DNA of 64,000 bases from Ricordea florida (taxonomy: Eukaryota; Cnidaria; Anthozoa; Corallimorpharia; Ricordeidae). The stretch's first letter is position 1. Every line of letters starts with the position of its first letter. A program made the position numbers and the translations under genes. The notes under the pieces were generated by a model. It saw nothing but the letters and a program-made list of their open reading frames with translations. It searched no databases and was not told where the DNA came from. Location of the stretch: positions 27,628,240-27,692,239 of the forward strand of contig OX453274.1 of NCBI GenBank assembly GCA_949710005.1. The letters are read 5' to 3'. Of this stretch, positions 56,960 through 64,000 are shown piece by piece.

Positions 56960-59082
56960 TTATATAATCCTTGAAACGCTCAGGAGGCCTTCTTTGCCTC
57001 GTAGATCTCCTAAGCGGCAGGGCTGTATCTTCAGGTACAGGGGATGGTGACGTGGGTTCAGCTGCACTATCAGCTTCAGTGGGTGAAGACGCAGGGCTAC
57101 CAAAGGAGTCTCGGGATCAAGACCTGGCGACGCAACGGGAACCCTTTGAACTTCGGCAAATGGTTCAACTTCCTCAGATGTCGGCGCACTCTGTGGTTCA
57201 AAAGTTCGCCATATTTCCTTTCGATTTCGACGATGAATTGCTCCATCAACTAGAACCTTGTACGATCTGGGAGCAACTTCTCTGAGGCATTCAGCTGGTT
57301 TCCCTGTTCCAGTGGGTGAACGGACGCGGATAGTTTCGCCAGCCTTCACAGGGGAAAGGACGCCCGATTGAAGTACCTGCGCTGATGCTCTTTCCGAGCA
57401 CACACGTCAACTGCATCGTTGACGAGGCTAAATTCAGGCATTAGAAGAATTCCGGAAGTTGGTAGTAAAGTTTTATAGCGGCGTCCAAAAAGACGTTGTG
57501 CGGGACTCGTACCAATGACCTCACTCGGAGTATTACACCAATCAAGGAGAGCTTGGAATTCACTTACATCAGCACCTTGACACTTCGTGAAGAGACGTTT
57601 AACAGTGCATACAGCATTCTCGGCCTTGCCATTTCTTTGTGGATAATGGGGACTCGAAGTAATATGCTAAAAGTTCCACTGGTCAACAAATTTCGCGACC
57701 TCAGATGGGGAAAAGCAAGGCCCGTTATCCGTGACCAGTGTATCTGGTACTCCAAGTCGGCTAATGATGGCCATCAGACTTATGATCACCGACTTGGAGG
57801 TTTCAGAAATAGTTGACAACATCCAGCAGAGTTCTTCCTCAGTGGAAACAGATGTCCGCAGCAACTTTGGCCCAAGGACGAGGCGGAACGTTGTGTTGAA
57901 GTAATGGTTCCTGACCTTGAGAGTCACAATGAGTAAGGCAAACGTCACACTGACTCACGAAATCCTTCATTTGGGCGCTCATTCCGGGCCAAAATATGCA
58001 CTCACGAAGTCGGCGAAAGCACCCCTCTAGAACAATGTGGCTTGAGTGAGCTAGGGACATAAGCTCCTTTCTGAGAGTACTGGGGAAAAACAGGTGAGGT
58101 CCGCGGAAAGCCAGGTTTCCCTGAACAATCAGTGCATCACGAAACTGGAAGAAGGGGCGTAAGAGCGGGTCGCATTCATAAAATGTTGCCGGGCCAACCC
58201 TCTATGATGACTTCTCAAAAATTAGTACAAACCGGATCTTAATTGGGCTGCTTCCTGCTCAATTCGCGTTAAACGAGACAGAGAAACTCCCAAGTTCTCA
58301 CTGTGATCTACGAGCTCAAGAGATTTCAATTCCTCTGAAGGCAACGTTTCCCTGAGATATGCAAAGCTGAGCGTATCCGCGATGAACATAAGAGGACCTT
58401 TCTTGTAGCTAACCTCGAGATTATAGCGTTGAAGCCGCAACAGCAACCGCTGAAGTCTTGTCGGGGCATCTCAAAGGCTCTTAAAGATTTCTTTTAAAGG
58501 CTTATGATCTGTCTCCACATGCACAACATCATGCCCAAAGATGTACTTGTCAAACTTCTCGCACGCAAGTACAATGGCCAGGAGCTCCTTCTCGATTTCA
58601 GCGTACCTTGTCTCAGTTTGAGTAAGGGTTCTGGATGCAAACCTCACTGGCTGCTGAAGCTGAAGCAAGGCGGCTTCCAGCCCTCTGTCAGAAGCGACGC
58701 ATTGGACGGTAACGTCATCTTGTAAGCTGTAAACGCGCAGAACAGGGGCTTGTCAGATGGCAGTCTTGATATCACTCCATGCTTTCCCCTGCGTTTCAGA
58801 CCAGACTCACTCGGCGTCTTTACGGGTCAGTTGGTGAAGTAAGTGGGCCATGTCAGAAAGACCAGGTAGGAATATAGCCAACTTTTTACATCAGTTGGGC
58901 GTGGCATCTCAAGGACAGCTCGTACTTTCTCGGGGTGAATTTTCAGACCAGACTCGGTGGTGTAGGGACCATTTAAGGGAACCCCCTCCAAGCACAGCTG
59001 CCGTTTTCTCACTGCGAGACCGGTTAGCTCAGTTAGTAGAGCATCGGACTACCGTGCGGGAGGTTGCGGGTTCAAACCCTGG

Positions 59083-59114
<32 letters not shown>

Positions 59115-60308
59115 GGGAGAAAGTGCTGCTTTTGTAATCACATCTGTAAATGGTTAGACTTTCTAGTCTTCTCGGATAAGGACGATAAACCGTAGGACCC
59201 GTCTCAGAACACTTGTTCCTTATAATCTGTTGGACGTTAAAGAACCCACACACTGTTCGAAAAAAAATTCATCGACACCCACACACTGTTCGAAAAAAAA
59301 ATTCATCGATACCACGTGTGGAACATCGTTGCAGAAATGCAATAGGTTTTTGTTGTGATCACGGAAAGCCTCTTCGAGGGTGTCGGCAAACCCGACAACG
59401 ACGAAATCGTCTGCAACAACCTCAATACCGCTGAGACCCTCAATTAGTTCGCACATACAGCGCTGAAAAACTTCAGGGGCGGAACTTGTACATCCTGCAC
59501 CAATGATAGCGGCCAATAGGTGTGTGAAAGGTAGTCAGGTACGATGACTCCTCGTCCAATTTGACATGCCAAACCCATTCTTTGCATCGAGGACGGAAAA
59601 CACTTTGGCGCCATGAAGGCGAGTTGCAATGTCCTCTATGGTAGGCATAGGGTAGTTCTCCCCGAGAATAACCTTGTTTAGATCCTTCGGGTCGAGACAG
59701 ATTCTTATCTTTCCATTCTTCTTTGGAACTGCTAACATAGATGAGATCCAAGGCGTTGGCTGTGATACTCGCTCAATTATCCCCGCGCTACGTAATTCCT
59801 CAAGGGTTTCTTTGATTTTACTACGAAGAGCGACTTGACCTTAATGGGGAGCGTGCTGAGCTAGCCTGGCTGAATCGTTCAGACGGATGTGGTACTCACC
59901 CTCAAGTAAACCGAGGCCCTCATCGAAAACATCAGGGAAAATCTCTATTACCTGCTCCTTAGTAAGTGGCCTGGAACTAGACATCACATCCTCAACAGAA
60001 AACACTTGACCACCTCTCGTGTCAGGCCACCGAATTGCGTCAGAATCTTTAATTTCAACAACACCCATCCCCTTGCAGGCTAACTTGCCCAAAATAGGAC
60101 GGCGGCGCTTGCTTTCCACGAGACGACAGAGCAACAGACAAGTGAACGATCCTCTCCAAACTTGGAAATTCACTGTTCCTAACACTGGGATATTCCCGCC
60201 ATCGTAGGATACAATGGAAGACTTGGATGGTGCAACATCCTTGAGCTCAAAATCAACGGTCGCCTTCTTGTAAATATGCATAGGCAAAACATTGCAATGC
60301 GCTCCCAT
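56960..60308 (-). pseudogene. Broken Gypsy pol: protease, RT, RNase H, integrase
   Basis: Protease near 60300: the active-site triplet is DMG where D-T/S-G is expected, followed by AHCNV. Reverse transcriptase at about 58830-59760: CLDPKDLNK, FSVLDAKNGF and VADD are in different frames. RNase H at 58471-58668: FASRTLTQTE and ETDHKPL. Integrase: the zinc-binding part CDVCLTH near 57930-57950, then VTDNGPCF near 57700 and a PHYPQRNGKAEN block near 57620 that carries the last catalytic Glu. A basic tail lies at 56960-57403. Frames shift at least four times. Confidence 0.85.
59016..59312 (+). mobile_element. tRNA-derived SINE inserted in the Gypsy RT region
   Basis: The head at ~59020-59095 looks like a tRNA: A box TAGCTCAGTTAGTAGAGC and B box GGTTCAAACCC, which are the internal RNA polymerase III promoter. 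A non-tRNA body follows, containing TCTCGGATAAGGACGATAAA and TGGACGTTAAAGAACCC. The 3' end is a 33-base unit repeated twice (CCCACACACTGTTCG plus A-run plus TTCATCG, 59245-59310). It is not a working tRNA: no clean acceptor stem closes. Confidence 0.85.
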
Positions 60309-60343
60309 ATCAATTTTGAAACGTATGTCGTTTCCACCTGTGT

Positions 60344-61073
60344 TACAAGACTTGAATCCGAGCCTTGATTAGCCACTTTGAAAACTTGGAAACTTGGAAA
60401 ACAGGCAATTCACCTTCCTCCTCAAGCAATGACAGTTTATTTGAGATAGAAGAAAGAGGGCATTTCCTTGCAAAATGGTTCTCTTTGCCGCACTTGACAC
60501 ACTGTTTGCCCCAAGCTGGGCAGGCTTCGCGTTTACTTTTATGCCTCCTACCACAGAATTCGAGGTCGAGTTCACACAACTTGAGCCTTTCCCTAACTTA
60601 ATTGTCGGCAATGCCAAAGATAATTCTATCTGTTAGAAGATCATCGGGCGTGATGGCATCGAAAGCACACTTATCAGCAATTTGACGAAGTGCAGTCACA
60701 TAGTGATCAAACGATTCGCCAGGTTCTCGGTGCCGTGAATTGAAAAGATAGCGCTTACAAGGAATATTCTTTCTCGGATTGCAGTAGTCGTCGAAACGCT
60801 CGATGACAGCTTTAATATCTTTCCTCTCAGTAGCCGATAAATTCTACGTTTTGAAGACTTTCCTTGCTTCAGGTCCAATGGCAGTTAGCAGCGTGGCTTC
60901 TTGAACGTTTCCTTCTTCTTTGTTAACTTTTGAAGCAACGCTGTAATGCACCAACATCTCCTTCCACTCACTCCAATTTTCAGCGACGTTAGAATCATTA
61001 ATGAAGTGTCGGTAGCGAGTGAAGAAAAAGCCATGGATCGAAGCCACTCCTGACACCATGTAACTTTAAACAA
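60344..61073 (-). pseudogene. Gypsy gag remnant with zinc knuckle
   Basis: The N-terminal piece (from ~61059) has ENWSEWKEMLVHYSVA and GPEARKVF, typical of cnidarian Gypsy capsid. The C-terminal piece has a CCHC knuckle, CVKCGKENHFARKC, near 60470-60510, preceded by CPAWGKQC. The frame shifts near 60845 and ~60620, so no complete capsid protein is encoded. Confidence 0.75.
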
Positions 61074-61100
61074 CTTGGATTAAACTTGTCGAGGACATCT

Positions 61101-61233
61101 CAACAGCAGCCAAGATGGGATGCAATGGACATACGAATAAATTACAGCCGACCTAAATATACACAATCAGGTGCATACCACGTAGAGTATTTGCACGCAC
61201 CCAATGTTAATTAATTATGCTAATATCGACACA
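61101..61233 (-). repeat. 5' LTR of the Gypsy element
   Basis: 133 bases, direct copy of 56648-56776. On the minus strand it begins TGTGTCGATATTAGC and ends CTTGGCTGCTGTTG. The leader between it and gag contains ATGGTGTCAGGAGTGG, a sequence often found at the start of related elements. Confidence 0.75.
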
Positions 61234-61329
61234 ACGTCATTAATTAAATAGTACTTAAGACTGATAATATAATCGTAAACATTAAGAATCAATAATAGTA
61301 TTATAACCACAGAATTCTTGATAATTATA

Positions 61330-61557
61330 TCAAGGAAAACTGGAAAATGGCATGATTTTCTTAACATCAATGGATAAAGAATTCCAAAGTTTTGGACCAG
61401 TGTAACTGAGAGAACGAATGCCATATTGAGTTGTGTGAACAGATTTAACAAGCAGATTACTAATCTGTGATTGACGAGTATTATATGAATAAATTGAAGC
61501 CACCTGGTTAAAATAATTAACAAGACAAGAAGAAAAATTACTTCTCTTGAAAAACAA
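61330..61557 (-). pseudogene. LINE reverse transcriptase C-terminal fragment
   Basis: The minus frame gives SIYSYNTRQSQ and then YTGPKLWNSLSIDVKK, the same C-terminal block as in 11102-11467 and 40376-41085 but from another copy. Only ~75 codons remain and no catalytic motif is present. Confidence 0.7.
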
Positions 61558-62877
61558 GTTTTGAACCCTTCAGCACATTAATAGAGGAACTAGATCATGT
61601 AAAAAAAGAATAGGAGGACATGATCAGGTGGCACACCTAAGGAGCAATGTTAAGATGCAAAACTAAATGGTGTAATGAGGGCGAAAAAAAATACAAAATA
61701 TTTCCTTAAATGTTCAAATGTAACACAATAAGCCAGCTCAAAGAATGAATGAATGAATTTGAACCACAAAGAATGAATTCATAACTTCTGATAATGATAT
61801 ATCCTTGAACGAAAGTTCTTAGCATATTCAAGCTACCAGTAGCATAGATTCAGAGCTATCGAGGTTACCAAGTTCCTGCTCCAGGAAGGTACAGAGTTTG
61901 ATTGTGCTCACTGAGTAGTTTTGTCAGGATCCAGTGGAGGAGTACTGGGGAAATTAACACAAACTCGGAAGGCGCAGTGATAATCCTGACATCCATGCAT
62001 TTGGATATAATGCCAACACCCCCAGGATTCAGCGGACAGTTTCCTGTCAAAGTGGAAACACGAGAGGCAGGAAAGACAAACGAAGAGCATGTGAGCAGGT
62101 TAGAGATGCAATATTGCCATGCAGGAAAAAATGAAACATATTTGACTTTGAGCTGCATGTAACTGTAGTGCAGGGTGTTGCATGTAGTTTAATATAGCCA
62201 AAACATTCCTGCCAAACGAAAAGGAACTTTATACAGACTTGCCAACATGGCAATTATTGAAATTATTATTACAGCTGTGAAGCTTGTCACACAGGGCAAG
62301 AAAAATATTTTGAAATCCAGTTGCTCAGTGGGCCAATACATTTCAGGTTTCATGATCAGTTGCTGTAACTAAAATATTACTTGCCCAAAAGGTGTGCAAC
62401 GTTCAGTCCTTATCAACTTTAGAACAAGCCCACTGAGGCTAAGTTCACCTGCCACCAGACCAACAAAATATGATGATGAAAATAATATTTCATTAATTTT
62501 GAAAATATAACATCACAGAACAGCTTTATTAAAATTATTATCAATGTCTTATTTAGACCCTTAAGTTCTGGAATCAGCGCAATTCTTTACAACCTGGCAA
62601 CCTGTTCTTAACCCAACCATTCTTTTAAACTTGGAGTTTTCTAATGCTGACTTAAGATTTGACACATTTACTATTTGGGTGATCAATGTAGTTTTGATGT
62701 GGGGTATTTTTGTCGCAGTAGCACTTGGTTCAAGATTCAAGAGTTTAAAATCAACTGTAACTATCAAATACATGTTTCCAACTATGGGTGTGACCAACTA
62801 TGCTTAAGGGAGATTTATTGGAGAAATAATTATAAGACTGATTCATAGTGTCTTAATATGCATCCCAACAAAATATC
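61558..62877. other. Intergenic, no gene seen
   Basis: Several open frames of 60-97 codons overlap on both strands at 61865-62255 but none resembles a protein and they shadow each other. Nothing repeated was recognised. Confidence 0.4.
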
Positions 62878-63048
62878 TCACTTATTACTTTTCGCTGACT
62901 TCGAAAAAGCTTTCGACTCACTAGAGTGCATGGTCTTTTGTCAACCACTCCATCGAATGTTTTGGTTTTGGCCCCTCTCTAATAAATTGGATTCACACTT
63001 TCTACAACAATATTGAAAGCTGCGTTTTAAACAATGGATGGTCTATAG
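62878..63048 (+). pseudogene. L1/Tx1-type LINE reverse transcriptase fragment
   Basis: Plus-strand frames read ISHLLLFADFEKAFDSLEW, then FGFGPSLINWIHTFYNN and NNGWS with frameshifts between them. ADFEKAFDS is reverse transcriptase motif A with the first catalytic Asp. It may derive from the same family as 55895-56420. It is cut at about 63049 by an unrelated repeat. Confidence 0.75.
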
Positions 63049-63300
63049 TAACTTTTTGTGGTTACTCCGTCCTACGGAGTACCACTTTGTCATGGCGCTA
63101 TGCGAGTCCGTCCGTAACAATAGAATGTGACGTCACAATAGGATGACGTCTCTGGCTTAAGGCCAAGGTCGGTGCGTGCAAATAAATGCATTTGTATGTC
63201 CTTTTAGATCGTTATTTCTTAAAAACTTAATCGATTAAGGAAATCCTATTTCAGGTTTCTTCTGCCGAGTAATTGAAGAGAAAAATTATTTTTCAGATTT
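63049..63300. repeat. Repeat starting GTGGTTACTCCGTCC, abutting the LINE fragment
   Basis: Begins with a small hairpin, GGTTACTCCGT.CTACGGAGTACC, followed by GGCGCTATGCGAGTCCGTCC. I recognise the phrase as repetitive in corals from memory only; there is no second copy in this window. Its right border is uncertain. Confidence 0.4.
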
Positions 63301-64000
63301 TTACAGACACGTGAAAACAGTTCTGAAACCAAGAGATATTATATAAAAGATATTACAAAAGTCTGGCATAATCCCTACTTTTAGTAGGTAATCTAATAAA
63401 GATTCAATATATTAAATTATACCCGAGAATTTATTTCTTGAATTTTAGAGTTTAGAAAACAACAGAACGACGAACGCGAATAAAAAAAACATCGACATTC
63501 ACTTCTACAAAAATTTGAAACGCATAATATGAATCAGGGTTCAAAATAAAATTTCGGATCTGGCCTAAATTTGTCCGCTTTTTATTTTCAAGGCTCATAT
63601 TTTACCGGCTGTCAATACTAGTAATGTTCTCACACTTTCCGCGACTACCTGTTGCCTAGCACGTGACCAAAATCTTCCTGAATGAAATTTCGCTTTCTTC
63701 CGTGGGAAACCTTGGGATCGTAAACTGATTAAAACAGGATTTCGCAAATATCCCATGCTTTAAACTGCTGATAAAATTTAAGTGCCAAAATATTTTCACT
63801 TTAATTAACGTGTTTCGCTGCGACAGTTCACTTCCAAACAAATTATGTGAACTATGCAACTTTGTCTAGACAAACTGTCGCGCTTCTTCACTCACAAGCA
63901 CGGAAATCCGTGTTATCAAGCAATATGAATATACAGATGCTTAATTTTTCCACTGAACATTCGAAACATAAAAGAAAATAAGATCTGCATGCACTGCATA
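63301..64000. other. Right edge, no gene seen
   Basis: AT-rich sequence with no coding match, hairpin or repeat that I recognise. Confidence 0.4.

Larger units (their letters stand above)
56648..61233 (-). mobile_element. Degenerate Ty3/Gypsy LTR retrotransposon with ~130-bp LTRs
   Basis: Minus-strand order from 61233: LTR, gag with a zinc knuckle, protease, reverse transcriptase, RNase H, integrase, LTR. Several frameshifts and stops break the pol frame, so it is inactive. Family resemblance is to the K02A2.6-like/Mag group because the reverse transcriptase box is VADD rather than Y(I/V)DD. A SINE interrupts the reverse transcriptase region. No clean target duplication is visible. Confidence 0.88.

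Noticed and set aside
59016..59095. A tRNA gene
   Set aside because: A and B boxes are present but the acceptor stem does not close well and a long conserved body follows; it is a SINE head inside a retrotransposon.
61865..62255. Overlapping 60-97-codon frames as genes
   Set aside because: Frames overlap on both strands, none resembles a protein, and splice or start contexts are not convincing.

Overview
The window is animal nuclear DNA: AT-rich, with short protein-coding exons bounded by GT-AG introns and a very dense load of fold-back elements and retrotransposon remnants. Gene structures and repeat style point to a cnidarian, most likely a stony coral or other hexacoral. That species-level statement is inference; the gene calls are read directly from the sequence.

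Left part (1-21 kb). PPP2R3, the B''/PR72-type regulatory subunit of protein phosphatase 2A, runs on the minus strand from an ATG at 15099 down to 2553. Ten coding exons can be joined in phase; the C-terminal exons lie beyond the left edge. Upstream of it, also on minus, is an intronless MSL2 gene (19600-20706) with a RING finger and a CXC domain. Only 529 bases separate the MSL2 start from PCCB, which starts on the plus strand at 21236.

Middle (21-42 kb). PCCB, the beta subunit of mitochondrial propionyl-CoA carboxylase, spans 21 kb in 17 exons that join without a phase error into a 550-residue protein. Its introns hold an intact 1054-codon non-LTR retrotransposon ORF on the opposite strand (27287-30451) with a 2A-like motif near its N-terminus, several fold-back element families, LINE fragments, and a 131-bp triplication touching the acceptor of exon 13. 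PPP2R3A, MSL2 and PCCB are also neighbours on human 3q22.3, so this is an old gene block.

Right part (42-64 kb). This is transposon-rich and has one host-like gene: a tandem C2H2 zinc-finger array on minus (46820-48820) broken by a one-base insertion. Around it lie a 1.36-kb terminal-inverted-repeat element with a Mutator-type transposase remnant, a 4.07-kb DNA element with a 6-bp target duplication that carries about 24 copies of a 69-bp minisatellite, two kinds of LINE remnant, and a degenerate Ty3/Gypsy element (56648-61233) with ~130-bp LTRs and a tRNA-derived SINE inserted in its reverse transcriptase. No ordinary tRNA, rRNA or CRISPR array was seen.
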